Program-made: the position numbers and the translations under genes
Notes under the pieces: generated by a model
What the model saw: the letters and a program-made list of their open reading frames with translations, nothing else
Told to the model about the DNA's origin: nothing
Databases searched by the model: none
Part shown: piece by piece, positions 23,615 through 32,217 of the stretch
How positions within the stretch are numbered: position 1 is the first letter of the stretch
Layout: each line of letters begins with the position of its first letter
Assembly: GCF_000385135.1 (NCBI RefSeq)
Contig: NZ_ARQM01000011.1
Location: forward strand, 372,001 to 436,000
Direction of reading: 5' to 3'
Length of the DNA stretch: 64,000 nt
DNA from: Promicromonospora sukumoe 327MFSha3.1
GTDB taxonomy: Bacteria; Actinomycetota; Actinomycetes; Actinomycetales; Cellulomonadaceae

Positions 23615-24919
23615 TCAGGGGCGTCGGTTCCTCGCGGCCAGAGCCGGCGTCGACTCCCGGAGCACGACCTCGCCGCGCACCGGGGTGCTCGCGTCGCCTG
23701 CCTTGCCGAGCGCCAGGTCGGTCGCCAGCTCGCCGACCTCCGCGAGGGGGATTCGCACGGTCGTCAGCCCGGGGGAGACGTCGCGCAGGGTGTGGATGTC
23801 GTCGAACCCGGCGACGGCGACGTCGTCGGGCACGCTCAGCCCGGCATCGCGGACGGCGGCCATCGCGCCCACCGCCATGACGTCGTTGACGGCGAAGACG
23901 AGCTCGGGCAGTCGGCCCGCGCTGCCGGCCGCCGCCCCGCGAGCCGCATCGTCAGCCGCCGCCCCGCCGTCCGCCGCCCCAGCCGCCGCGCCAACTGCCC
24001 CCGCATCGGCCCGAGCGATCAGGTCGCGCATTGCGGTGTACCCACCGTCGCGGGTGAACGGACAGGTCAGGACGTCTTGGGGCGCCACGGGGCTGCCCAG
24101 CTCGGCGAGCGCTCCCGTGAAACCGCTGGTTCGGTCCGCCGCCGTCCGGTGGCCCGCGGGGCCGGCCAGCACGGCGAACCGGCGGTAGCCGTGCTCGTGG
24201 AGCGCCCTCGCGAGGTCGGCGGCGCCGTCGGCGTTCGCGATCTCCACCACCGGCAGGCCGCCGATCGGCTGCCCGACCAGCGCGACGCCGCCGCCCGCCG
24301 CCTGGAACGCGTTCAGCGCGGCCTCGAGCGCGCCGGGCTCCGACGCCGGGCCGCCGTCGTCCGCGGCAGAGGCAACGGCCTCCGGCACGCCTGCGGCCTC
24401 CGCCGCGCTGTCGGCCTCCGGCGCATCCGCACCAGCCCCACCCGTACCAGCCTCTCCCGCACCGGCCCCACCTGCCGCATCCGCCCCGCCGTCGCCCCCC
24501 GCCCCGCCGGCGCCCTCCGGCTCCAGCCGCCCGCCCGCGAGGATGATCGCGCGCGACCGCTGCCGCCGTGCCAGCTCGACGAACGCGAGCTCCCGCGCCG
24601 AGCTGTGCTCGGTCGACGCGAGCGTGACGATGAGGCCGGCCCGCTCCGCCGCGCGCGCCACGCCGGCGGCGATCGTGGAGAAGTACGGGTCGGCGATGTC
24701 GTGCACCACGAGCCCGAGCGCGGTGGTGCGGCCGCGGGCCATGGCCTGCGCGCTGGGGTCGGGCGAGTAGGCGAGGCGGCGCGCGGCCTCGAGGACGCGC
24801 TCGCGCAGGTCCTCGCGGACGCTGCGGGTGGCGCTCCCGTTGATCGCGCGGGACGCCGTGGCGAGCGAGACGCCGGCCTCGCGGGCGACCTGGCTCAGGG
24901 TGACGGGGGCGTCGGACAT
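23615..24919 (-). CDS. LacI-family transcriptional regulator with two low-complexity insertions
   Basis: A 434-residue repressor, about 100 residues longer than usual. The LacI helix-turn-helix is at 6-30 (VTLSQVAREAGVSLATASRAING), the hinge at about 50-60, and the periplasmic-binding-like effector domain follows. Two Ala/Gly/Asp-rich segments interrupt the effector domain at about 132-196 and 304-336, each between normal blocks (AIILAGG... and LPELVFAVNDVMAVGAM). They should loop out from the surface. The probable target is the palindrome at 23200 upstream of the Gfo/DUF993/isomerase cassette. ATG 24919 is the only sensible start. Confidence 0.9.
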   Translation of the reverse strand: MSDAPVTLSQVAREAGVSLATASRAINGSATRSVREDLRERVLEAARRLAYSPDPSAQAMARGRTTALGLVVHDIADPYFSTIAAGVARAAERAGLIVTLASTEHSSARELAFVELARRQRSRAIILAGGRLEPEGAGGAGGDGGADAAGGAGAGEAGTGGAGADAPEADSAAEAAGVPEAVASAADDGGPASEPGALEAALNAFQAAGGGVALVGQPIGGLPVVEIANADGAADLARALHEHGYRRFAVLAGPAGHRTAADRTSGFTGALAELGSPVAPQDVLTCPFTRDGGYTAMRDLIARADAGAVGAAAGAADGGAAADDAARGAAAGSAGRLPELVFAVNDVMAVGAMAAVRDAGLSVPDDVAVAGFDDIHTLRDVSPGLTTVRIPLAEVGELATDLALGKAGDASTPVRGEVVLRESTPALAARNRRP

Positions 24920-24979
24920 GAGGTCATCCTGCCGTGTCCGGCGCGCTCGTGGTCGCTAAATGACCCTTCGGGGGTCCGG

Positions 24980-25043
24980 TGATCGGTAGAACGTCAGGTG
25001 GTCGGCACCCCGGGGTGCCGACCACCTGACGTTCTACCGATCA
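24980..25043. repeat. Long hairpin family A, copy 2
   Basis: A perfect 31-bp stem (24980-25010 with 25013-25043) with almost no loop, sharing TCGGTAGAACGTCAGGTGG with the copy at 2539. It lies 3' of the glycosyltransferase gene and 5' of the LacI gene. Confidence 0.9.
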
Positions 25044-25081
25044 TCCGGCGCGGCCGGGATCAACCCCGCGCGCCCGATCCC

Positions 25082-26287
25082 TCAGACCCGTGCCATCCGT
25101 AAACCCGCGTCGCGGTGCGTGCGCTCGATGATGCTCGAGTACCCGGCGATCATCCGGACGTGGCTGAACTTCGGCCGGACGGCGGTGCGTGCCGACTCCA
25201 GCTCCTCGCGCCGGGCCGCGGCCTCGATCCAGGTCGCGGCGATCTCGTCGGGCTCGAACGACGTCACGAAGCCGATCCGCTCGACGATGGAGGGCGCGTC
25301 ACCCACCGGGGTCGTGACGGGCACGGCCCCGCACATCGAGCCCTCGATGAGGCACAGCGGCGCGGCCTCGCCGAACGCCGAGGTGAGCGCGACGACGTCG
25401 GCCGTCGCGTAGACCAGCTCCATGTCGTGGCGCACGCCCAGCAGCTCCAGGCGCTCCAGCAGGCCCGGGCGGTCGCCGAAGATGCGGGCGAGGTCGTCCT
25501 GCAGCGCGGGGTTGGCCGAGCTCATGCCTGCCCCGCACATCTGCACGTGGCCGGTGGGGTCGAGCTCGAGGAACGTCCGGGCCGACCGGAGGAACAGCTC
25601 GGGATTCTTCATCTCGTCGTACCGCGCGGCGTAGACCACGACCGTCGCGTCGGCCGGGATCCCCGCCGCGCCCCGCAGGGCGAGCCGGCGCGCGCCCTGG
25701 ACCGGCCGGAACCGGGCCAGGTTGATGCCGTTCGGCACCACGCGCAGCAGGTCGGCGGGCACGCCCGCCTCCCGGTACGCGTCGCGCGTGGACTCCGCGC
25801 AGCAGACGACGGCGGCCAGGCGGCCCCGCTCCGCCGCGGTCAGCAGGTCGCCGAGGGCGTCGCCCTGGTGCTCCGGGTCGGACCGGTGGAGGCACGCGAT
25901 GACCGGACGCTGCGGGAACGCGTCCTGGTTCACGAGCCGTAGCGGCTGTTCCTTGAGGGACAGGATGACGTGGGAGCCGGCTGCCTGGTGGGCCGCGGCC
26001 CGCAGCTCGGCCTCGGTGAACACCCGCGGGTCGTGATTCGCGTCGGTGCTCCGGCCCAGGGAGCCGATCCGGACGCCCGCGGCGCGCAGGGCGCGGTAGC
26101 GGGGGTCGTCCTCCATGCGCTGGAGGGTGGCCTCGCGCCGGACCTCGTGGTGCAGGCTCAGCACGGAATGCTGCTGACGACCGCCCTGATGCAGACCGGC
26201 AACCACTGTCGAGTGCAGGACACGAGCCCCGCCGCTGAAGAAGCCCTCGTAGAGCGAGAGCACACGCAAACCGTTGCGCTGGATCAC
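25082..26287 (-). CDS. Glycosyltransferase family 4-like protein
   Basis: A 401-residue GT-B enzyme that should transfer a sugar from a nucleotide donor to an acceptor glycan or lipid. The N-terminal loop SLYEGFFSGGARVLHSTVV resembles the acceptor-side start of GT4 enzymes; the C-terminal domain has VVPNGINLARFRP, VVVYAARYDEMKNPEL and the donor-site E-x7-E stretch in FGEAAPLCLIEGSMCGAVPV. GTG 26287 is set by GGAGGTGG 6-10 bp upstream. It stands alone, so the acceptor cannot be named. Confidence 0.85.
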   Translation of the reverse strand: MIQRNGLRVLSLYEGFFSGGARVLHSTVVAGLHQGGRQQHSVLSLHHEVRREATLQRMEDDPRYRALRAAGVRIGSLGRSTDANHDPRVFTEAELRAAAHQAAGSHVILSLKEQPLRLVNQDAFPQRPVIACLHRSDPEHQGDALGDLLTAAERGRLAAVVCCAESTRDAYREAGVPADLLRVVPNGINLARFRPVQGARRLALRGAAGIPADATVVVYAARYDEMKNPELFLRSARTFLELDPTGHVQMCGAGMSSANPALQDDLARIFGDRPGLLERLELLGVRHDMELVYATADVVALTSAFGEAAPLCLIEGSMCGAVPVTTPVGDAPSIVERIGFVTSFEPDEIAATWIEAAARREELESARTAVRPKFSHVRMIAGYSSIIERTHRDAGLRMARV

Positions 26288-26357
26288 AGACACCACCTCC
26301 TGTGCCCAGGGTGAGCCCTGCGGATGTGCGTTACATGGCAATTCGGTTACACGAGGA

Positions 26358-27014
26358 TTACGTATCCGAGGACTTCTGCACAAGGAGGTTCCGGATGTCT
26401 TTCTCCGCCTGAGCGGGTGAGGTTTCGCGGCAGCCCAGCGCGACCCACCGCTCGATCATCGCCGGCTCGGACCGCAGCAGCGAGGTCCCCCGGCGCAGCA
26501 GCGTCACGATCGGCTTGCGCGCCTCGGCGACGTCGCGCAGGAACCGGAACCAGAAGGTGACCAACCGCGGCCGCGACAGGCAGATCGCGTCGGCGAGCAG
26601 CCCCTCGGCGCGACACTCCTCGACGAGCTGCGCCGCGAAGATCCCCTCCGCGATCATCAGCGGCGAGTCCCCGATGTCGAGCCGGCGCACGCCCGTGCGG
26701 CGCGACGTCGGGATGTCGTAGACCGGCACCTCGGCGCGGCCCTCCGTGGCCAGCTCCTGCAGCGCGGCCAGCGCGCCCTTGCCGTCCCAGGTCGCCGGGC
26801 TGTCCCAGTCCACGCTGCCGTAGCGCTGCGGCAGCCCGGGGTGGTCGATGTCGAGGTAGAAGTCGTCGAGCTGGACCACCGGCAGGCCGAGCCGCCGCGT
26901 CAGCGACGTCTTGCCCGAACCCGACGGTCCGGTCAGCAGCACCACGCGCGCGCGGGGGCGGCGCGCACCCGCGGGCAGGTCGAAGAGGGCGGGCTCGGTC
27001 ACGGGGTCGGTCAC
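26358..27014 (-). CDS. Uridine-kinase-like P-loop kinase
   Basis: A 218-residue P-loop NTPase with Walker A GPSGSGKTS at about 29-37 and the family Asp-rich stretch QLDDFYLDIDHPGLP. IAEGIFAAQ is reminiscent of the uridine kinase/PRK active-site region. It probably phosphorylates a small metabolite such as a nucleoside or pantothenate-like compound; the substrate is not clear. GTG 27014 is the start; an in-frame GTG five codons later is possible. Confidence 0.8.
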   Translation of the reverse strand: MTDPVTEPALFDLPAGARRPRARVVLLTGPSGSGKTSLTRRLGLPVVQLDDFYLDIDHPGLPQRYGSVDWDSPATWDGKGALAALQELATEGRAEVPVYDIPTSRRTGVRRLDIGDSPLMIAEGIFAAQLVEECRAEGLLADAICLSRPRLVTFWFRFLRDVAEARKPIVTLLRRGTSLLRSEPAMIERWVALGCRETSPAQAEKDIRNLLVQKSSDT

Positions 27015-27085
27015 GAGATCTCATTCTCCCGCACCGGACGGCCGGTCGCTGCGGTGCGGGGGTGTGTGGGGCGTGACGCTTCTCG

Positions 27086-27149
27086 CCTTCGAGGCCTAAG
27101 TTTCTCCTCTTTGCGGCGGCCGAAAGCGAAGAAACTTAGGCCTCGAAGG
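27086..27149. repeat. Long hairpin family C, copy 2
   Basis: Outer arms CCTTCGAGGCCTAAGTTTCT and complement (27086-27105 with 27130-27149) are perfect; the inner part pairs less well. It lies 24 bp behind the AraC-family stop codon on the minus strand. Confidence 0.85.
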
Positions 27150-27172
27150 GGAGAGGGGGGGCGGCCCGGTCG

Positions 27173-28000
27173 TCAGCCCCGCTGGTAGCGCCCCGGCGTC
27201 GTCCGCAGCAGACGGCGGAAGTGCCGCGTCAGGTGCGCCTGGTCGTGGAACCCCGTGGCCGCGGCGACGTCGGCCGCGGGCTCGCCGGCCAGCAGCCGAC
27301 GTCGGGCCAGGTCCAGGCGGCGTCCGACCAGGTACCGGTGCGGCGGCAGGCCGAGCTCCCGGGTGAACGAGCGCACCAGGTGCGGCACGGAGACGTCCAG
27401 CTCGGCGGCGATCTCCGCGAGCCGCACCGGCCGCGCCGGGTCGGCGTCGAGCAGGTCGCGGGCCCGCCGTGCCGTGGTGGCCGACGGCGGCTCGCGCGGC
27501 GGCGTCGGGCGTCCGGTCAGGTGCCAGGCCAGACCCTCGGTGACCAGGGCGAGCAGGCTCTCGGCCGCGACGTCCTCGCGCACGGTCAGCGCCCGGTCGA
27601 GGCCCGCGAACCGCGCGCGGAGCGTGTCGTCCGGGACCAGCGGCGCGTCGACGGCCCGCCCGACGAGTCCGTCGTCGAGCACGGTGGGCTCCAGGTAGAC
27701 CACACGCTTGCGGAATCCGGTCGCGGTCACCGACCGGCCGTCGTGCACGACGCCCGGCGGCAGCACGGTCACCCCGGTGCGCCGTGCGGCGTGCTCCTGG
27801 CCGTCCAGGCCGTAGCCGATCAGGCCGCGGTCCACGATCAGCACGGTCCAGGTGTCGTGCGTGTGGGCCGGGTAGGCGTGCTCGTGCCACGCGGCGTGCA
27901 GCACCTCGGCCACGCCCGGGATGCCGGGCCGCCAGGCGCGCACCACGTCCGGGGCCGGGCCGGCAAGGACCGGGCCGGCGGGGTGATCGAGCGGGGGCAC
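27173..28000 (-). CDS. AraC-family transcriptional regulator
   Basis: A regulator of about 275 residues. The N-terminal cupin-like effector domain contains AWHEHAYPAHTHDTWTVLIV; the C-terminal AraC double helix-turn-helix (about 185-275) includes RLAEIAAELDVSVPHLVRSF and DVAAATGFHDQAHLTRHFRR. I use GTG 28000; an in-frame TTG at 28015 would add five residues, and no ribosome site separates them, so the message may be leaderless. It is divergent from the DUF2000 gene 50 bp away, its likely target. Confidence 0.85.
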   Translation of the reverse strand: MPPLDHPAGPVLAGPAPDVVRAWRPGIPGVAEVLHAAWHEHAYPAHTHDTWTVLIVDRGLIGYGLDGQEHAARRTGVTVLPPGVVHDGRSVTATGFRKRVVYLEPTVLDDGLVGRAVDAPLVPDDTLRARFAGLDRALTVREDVAAESLLALVTEGLAWHLTGRPTPPREPPSATTARRARDLLDADPARPVRLAEIAAELDVSVPHLVRSFTRELGLPPHRYLVGRRLDLARRRLLAGEPAADVAAATGFHDQAHLTRHFRRLLRTTPGRYQRG

Positions 28001-28050
28001 ATCAAGAACGTACAAGATCCGCGGCGCCGCCCGCCCGCACGCTGGGCGAC

Positions 28051-28464
28051 ATGACCTTCGAACAGCCCAAGATCGTGATCGTGCTCCGCGACGACCTGCT
28101 CGCCTGGCAGGAGAACAACGTCACCGCCTTCCTTTCCAGCGCCGTGACCGCCGCCTACCCCGAGCTGGTCGGCGAGACCTACCGCGACGCCGACGGCCGG
28201 GAGTACCTCGCGATGCTCGGCACCCCGGTCATGGTCATGGTGTCCGACGGCGGCGGGCTCGCCACGTTCCGCGAGCGCGCCGCCACCCGCGGGCTGCGCA
28301 TCGGCGTCTACACGGCCGACCTGTTCGCCACGGGGAACGACGTCGACAACCGGGCCGCCGTCGCCGGCGTCGCCACCGAGAAGCTCGACCTGGTCGGTCT
28401 CGCGGTGGCGGGCGAGCGGCGCGTCGTCGACAAGGTGGTCAAGGGCGCGCGGCTGCACCCCTGA
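28051..28464 (+). CDS. DUF2000 family protein
   Basis: A 137-residue cytoplasmic protein of DUF2000, a small alpha/beta family related to peptidyl-tRNA hydrolase 2-like folds. It begins KIVIVLRDDLLAWQENNVTAFLSSAV and ends VDKVVKGARLHP. DUF2000 proteins are often next to AraC regulators, as here, where the divergent AraC gene starts 50 bp away. Its biochemical role is unknown. Confidence 0.85.
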   Translation: MTFEQPKIVIVLRDDLLAWQENNVTAFLSSAVTAAYPELVGETYRDADGREYLAMLGTPVMVMVSDGGGLATFRERAATRGLRIGVYTADLFATGNDVDNRAAVAGVATEKLDLVGLAVAGERRVVDKVVKGARLHP

Positions 28465-28487
28465 CCCCGCTGGTCCCTCCGGTCCCG

Positions 28488-28507
28488 CTGGTCGAGCCTG
28501 TCGAGAC
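28488..28507. repeat. Single VELVET-type element abutting lutC stop
   Basis: CTGGTCGAGCCTGTCGAGAC lies immediately behind the lutC stop codon between convergent genes. Only one arm of the larger palindrome is present. Confidence 0.7.
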
Positions 28508-28508
28508 C

Positions 28509-29147
28509 TCAGGACACGAGCGCCACGTGCAGCGTCCGGGGGCCGTGCACGCCTTCCACGCGGTCGAGCTCGATGTCGCTCGTGGCGCTCGGACCACTGA
28601 TCCAGGTCAGCGGCCGGCCGGGATCGGCGTCGAGCAGCCGCACGGCCTCCGGCACGGTCTGCACCACCTGGTCGGTCCGCACCACGCACACGTGCACGTC
28701 GGGGACCAGGGAGATCGCGCGCCGGCCCTGGTCGGGCTCGCCGTCGAGCACGATCGTGCCGGTCTCGGCCACCGCGACCCGCGCGGCCGTGACCACGGCG
28801 TCGATCCCGTCGAGCTCCACCGCGGAGAGCGGCGCCTCGCGCGAGTCCGTCCGCACCTCGACCTCCGCCAGCCCGGCGAGCCACGCGGCGTCGATCCCGG
28901 GCGGCACGACGACGCTCCCCGGCCCCAGCAGCTCCGCCAGCAGCCCCGGCAGGTCGGCCGCGGCGACCTGGTGCACGTGCGCCTTGTAGTCCACGAGCCG
29001 GTCGACCAGCACCTCCAGCACCTCCGCCGACCCGGCGGCATGCTCACCGGCCGCCCGGTACTCCCGGGGCACCGACGTAGCCTCCGGCGTGGAGGTGCCC
29101 AGCGCCGTCCGGATCCGCGACAGCATCTCGGTCCTGGCGTCGCTCAT
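28509..29147 (-). CDS. lutC: Lactate utilization protein C (LutC/YkgG)
   Basis: A 212-residue LUD-domain protein, third component of the LutABC iron-sulfur L-lactate oxidase complex. LUD features are visible in VVVPPGIDAAWL, VAETGTIVLDGEPDQGRRAISLVPDVHVCVV and PLTWISGPSATSDIELDRVEGVHGP. ATG 29147 overlaps the lutB stop by 4 bp, so the three genes are translated together. The complex would oxidise lactate, including that from rhamnose breakdown, to pyruvate. Confidence 0.93.
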   Translation of the reverse strand: MSDARTEMLSRIRTALGTSTPEATSVPREYRAAGEHAAGSAEVLEVLVDRLVDYKAHVHQVAAADLPGLLAELLGPGSVVVPPGIDAAWLAGLAEVEVRTDSREAPLSAVELDGIDAVVTAARVAVAETGTIVLDGEPDQGRRAISLVPDVHVCVVRTDQVVQTVPEAVRLLDADPGRPLTWISGPSATSDIELDRVEGVHGPRTLHVALVS

Positions 29148-30661
29148 CGCTCGTCCTCCCGCTCGGCCCACCAGTCGTGGAAGGTCTGCTTCGGTGGTTC
29201 CGGCAGGTCCCTGGACCGCGTCCACAGCGACCCGGGGAACGGCAGCCGCTTGATCACGCCGTGCCGCGAGATCGCCCGAAGCGCCCGCGGGACGCGCGCG
29301 GCCCGGCGGAACCGGGCGCCGTCGGCCATCGCGAAGGACGCGGCCTTCATGGCCGCCTTCCACACCCGGTCCGCGGCGTCGGGCGAGGCGCCGCCGAGCT
29401 CGACCTCGCGCGCCCGCAGCTCGACCAGGATCGACGGGATGTCGATCTTGACCGGGCAGACCTCGTAGCACGCGCCGCACAGCGTGGAGGCGTAGGGCAG
29501 GTCCGACTTCTCGCCGGTGAGCTGCGGCGTCAGGATCGCGCCGATCGGGCCGGGGTAGACCGACCCGTAGGCGTGCCCGCCCACCCGCTCGTACACGGGG
29601 CAGACGTTGAGGCAGGCGGAACAGCGGATGCAGTGCAGGGCCGAGCGTCCGGCCTCGTCGGCCAGCACCTTGGTGCGGCCGTTGTCGAGCAGCACCAGGT
29701 GGAACTCCTGCGGCCCGTCGCCCGGCGTCACGCCCGTCCACATGGAGGTGTACGGGTTCATCCGCTCGCCCGTCGACGACCGCGGCAGGAGCTGGAGGAA
29801 CACCTCCAGGTCGCGATAGGTCGGCACCAGCTTCTCGATGCCCATCACCGTGATGAGGGTCTCGGGCAGCGTGAGGCACATGCGGCCGTTGCCCTCGGAC
29901 TCCACGACGGCGAGCGTCCCGGTGTCCGCGACCGCGAAGTTGGCGCCGCTGATCGCGACCTTCGCCGAGAGGAACTTGCGCCGCAGGTGGGCGCGGGCCG
30001 CCATCGCGAGCTCGCGGGGTACGTCCGTCAGGTCGGGCGGGGCGTCGCCCATCCGCTCCAGGAAGATGTCGCGGATCTCCGTGCGGTTGCGGTGGATCGC
30101 GGGCACCAGGATGTGCGACGGCATGTCGTCGGCGAGCTGCACGATCAGCTCCGCGAGGTCGGTCTCGACCGCGGCGATGCCCTCCTCGGCCAGCGCCTCG
30201 TTCAGCCCGATCTCCTGCGTCGCCATGGACTTGACCTTGACGACCTCGTCGGTCTCCTTGGCGCGCACCAGGTCGGCGACGATCCGGTTGGCCTCGGCGG
30301 CGTCCCGCGCCCAGTGCACGACGCCGCCCCGCGCGGTCACGTTGCGCTCGAGCTCCTCCAGGAGCTCGGGAAGGCGCGCCAGCACGTCCCCCTTGATGGC
30401 GGACCCGGCGTCACGCAGGGCCTCCCAGTCCGGCACCTCGCCCACCACGCGGGCCCGCTTGGACCGGATGGTGGCGGTCGCGTTGCCCAGGTTGCGGCGC
30501 AGCTGGTCGTTCTCCAGCGCCGCCTTCGCGGCGTCGGGAAAGGACGCGCCCCAGTGCAGCGGGTCCTCCGGGCGGCCGACGCCGCCCAGGGTGCCGGGCG
30601 CGGCGTCCGGGCTCGGGCCACGTCCGGTGCGCGTGGCCGGCATACCGAGGAACGTGCTCAT
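29144..30661 (-). CDS. lutB: Lactate utilization protein B (LutB), iron-sulfur LUD protein
   Basis: A 505-residue protein with an N-terminal LUD domain (about 65-300, e.g. KVAISGANFAVADTGTLAVVESEGNGRMCLTLPE) and two 4Fe-4S ferredoxin motifs, CIRCSACLNVCPVY and CGACYEVCPVKIDIP, at about 370-440. A C-terminal DUF3390-like tail follows. ATG 30661 overlaps the lutA stop by 4 bp. It carries the electron path of the lactate oxidase. Confidence 0.94.
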   Translation of the reverse strand: MSTFLGMPATRTGRGPSPDAAPGTLGGVGRPEDPLHWGASFPDAAKAALENDQLRRNLGNATATIRSKRARVVGEVPDWEALRDAGSAIKGDVLARLPELLEELERNVTARGGVVHWARDAAEANRIVADLVRAKETDEVVKVKSMATQEIGLNEALAEEGIAAVETDLAELIVQLADDMPSHILVPAIHRNRTEIRDIFLERMGDAPPDLTDVPRELAMAARAHLRRKFLSAKVAISGANFAVADTGTLAVVESEGNGRMCLTLPETLITVMGIEKLVPTYRDLEVFLQLLPRSSTGERMNPYTSMWTGVTPGDGPQEFHLVLLDNGRTKVLADEAGRSALHCIRCSACLNVCPVYERVGGHAYGSVYPGPIGAILTPQLTGEKSDLPYASTLCGACYEVCPVKIDIPSILVELRAREVELGGASPDAADRVWKAAMKAASFAMADGARFRRAARVPRALRAISRHGVIKRLPFPGSLWTRSRDLPEPPKQTFHDWWAEREDER

Positions 30662-31443
30662 CGGGCCACCTCCTGCCGGTCGGCGGGCACCACGGGCGCC
30701 TCGCGCGTCGAGACCAGGATCTCCGCCAGGTGCATGGGCCGCACGCCCGTGCCCCCGCGGGAGAGGCCGCCGCCGATGTGCATCAGGCACGACCAGTCGC
30801 CTGCGGTGAGCACCTCGGCGCCCGTACCGACCACGTTCGCCACCTTGTCGTCGAGCATCGCCGCCGACGTGTCGGCGTTCTTCAGTGAGAAGGTGCCGCC
30901 GAACCCGCAGCAGCCCTCCGCCTGCTCCAGGGGCACGAGCTCCAGCCCCTCGACGGCGCGCAGCAGCCGCTCGGGCTTGTCACCCACGCCGAGCATCCGC
31001 AGCGAGTGGCAGGTGGGGTGGTAGGTCACGCGGTGCGGGAACCAGGCGCCGACGTCGGTCACGCCGAGCACGTCGACCAGCAGCTCCGAGAGCTCGTAGG
31101 TGCGCTCCGAGACGGCCGTCGCCGTCCGCGCCTCGGCGCCCAGCCCCGCGCGCTCCAGGACCATCTTCTGCTGGTGCCGGATCGAGCCCGTGCACGAGCC
31201 GGACGGCACCACGACGGCGTCCCACTCGCCGTCCGCCACGGGGGCGAACGTCCGCACGTGGTTCCGCACCACGGGCACGGCGTCGGCGAGGTAGCCGGTG
31301 TTCACGTGCATCTGGCCGCAGCAGGCCTGCGCGGCGGGGAACACGACCTCGTGACCCAGCCGCTCCAGGAGCGTGACGACGGCCTTCGGGGCCTGCGGGA
31401 ACATCGCGTCGGCGATGCAGGTGGCGGCCAGGGCGATGCGCAT
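30658..31443 (-). CDS. lutA: Lactate utilization protein A (LutA), CCG-domain protein
   Basis: A 261-residue protein with two cysteine-rich CCG domains: QACCGQMHVNTGY near residue 40 and EGCCGFGGTFS near 185, plus THPTCHS-like YHPTCHSLRML. It is the Fe-S/heterodisulfide-reductase-like subunit of LutABC. AAGGAGAG precedes ATG 31443. It is the first gene of the operon and divergent from the GntR regulator. Confidence 0.94.
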   Translation of the reverse strand: MRIALAATCIADAMFPQAPKAVVTLLERLGHEVVFPAAQACCGQMHVNTGYLADAVPVVRNHVRTFAPVADGEWDAVVVPSGSCTGSIRHQQKMVLERAGLGAEARTATAVSERTYELSELLVDVLGVTDVGAWFPHRVTYHPTCHSLRMLGVGDKPERLLRAVEGLELVPLEQAEGCCGFGGTFSLKNADTSAAMLDDKVANVVGTGAEVLTAGDWSCLMHIGGGLSRGGTGVRPMHLAEILVSTREAPVVPADRQEVAR

Positions 31444-31458
31444 GGGCACTCTCCTTCG

Positions 31459-31508
31459 AGGTCTGACCACACCATAGCCCACTGTGGACAGACCACACCA
31501 CGTACCAT
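31459..31508. promoter_or_regulatory. lut/GntR divergent operators and promoter
   Basis: Read on the minus strand, TGGTCTGTCCA (within 31483-31497, arms TGTGG/CCACA) and TGGTCAGACCT (about 31458-31469) both fit the TnGTnnnACnA-like FadR/LldR half-site pattern approximately. TACCAT at 31503-31508 is a good -10 element seven bases from the regulator GTG, implying a leaderless message that the same operator would repress. Confidence 0.5.
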
Positions 31509-31514
31509 GCACCG

Positions 31515-32213
31515 GTGAGAACCCACGAGCGTGTCCTGGCCCGGATCGAGGAGGGCCTCGCCGCGGGCACCTGGTCTCCCGGCGAGCGGCTCCCGGCCGA
31601 GCGGGCGCTCGCGGAGGAGCTGGGCGTGTCCCGCCCGTCGGTGCGCGAGGCCATCCGGATCCTGGAGGCGATGGGCATCGTGCGCACCGCCGTCGGCTCG
31701 GGTCCCGGCGCGGGCGCCACGGTGATCGACCGGCCCGCCGCCGGCCTGGGCGCGGCGGTGCGGCTGCACGTCGCCTCCGGCACGCTGCCGGTGTCCGACG
31801 TCGTCCGCACGCGCGTGCTGCTCGAGGCGAACGCCGTGCGGGACGCCGCCGAGCGCTCGTTCGACGACGCCGCGCTGGACCCCCTCCGCGAGCTGCTGAA
31901 GGCGATGGCCGAGCCGGGCTTCGGCATCGACGAGTTCCTGGCGCACGACCAGGACCTGCACCTCGGGCTCGCGCGACTGGGGGGCAACCAGCTCGTCGAG
32001 GCGATCCTGAGCGGCATGCGCGCCGCCGTCGCCTCCTACGTGACGACGGGCGCGCGGGCCGTCGAGAGCTGGCCGCGCACGGCGGCGCGGCTGTGCGCGG
32101 AGCACGAGGGGATCGTCGACGCCGTCGCGCGGCACGACGCCGCCGAGGCGGAGCGCCTCACGCGCGCGCACATCGAGGGCTTCTACCGCGAGGCGGGCCT
32201 GGCTCAGGCCTGA
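31515..32213 (+). CDS. GntR (FadR/LldR subfamily) regulator, likely lactate-responsive
   Basis: A 232-residue regulator: GntR winged helix at about 1-72 (RLPAERALAEELGVSRPSVREAIRILEAMGIV) and an all-helical FCD effector domain (about 95-225) with the metal/ligand histidines in FLAHDQDLHLGLARLGGN and HEGIVDAV. GTG 31515 follows a -10 hexamer by six bases and has no ribosome site, so it is probably leaderless. Divergent position and the operators between suggest control of lutABC and itself. Confidence 0.88.
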   Translation: MRTHERVLARIEEGLAAGTWSPGERLPAERALAEELGVSRPSVREAIRILEAMGIVRTAVGSGPGAGATVIDRPAAGLGAAVRLHVASGTLPVSDVVRTRVLLEANAVRDAAERSFDDAALDPLRELLKAMAEPGFGIDEFLAHDQDLHLGLARLGGNQLVEAILSGMRAAVASYVTTGARAVESWPRTAARLCAEHEGIVDAVARHDAAEAERLTRAHIEGFYREAGLAQA

Positions 32214-32217
32214 CACG

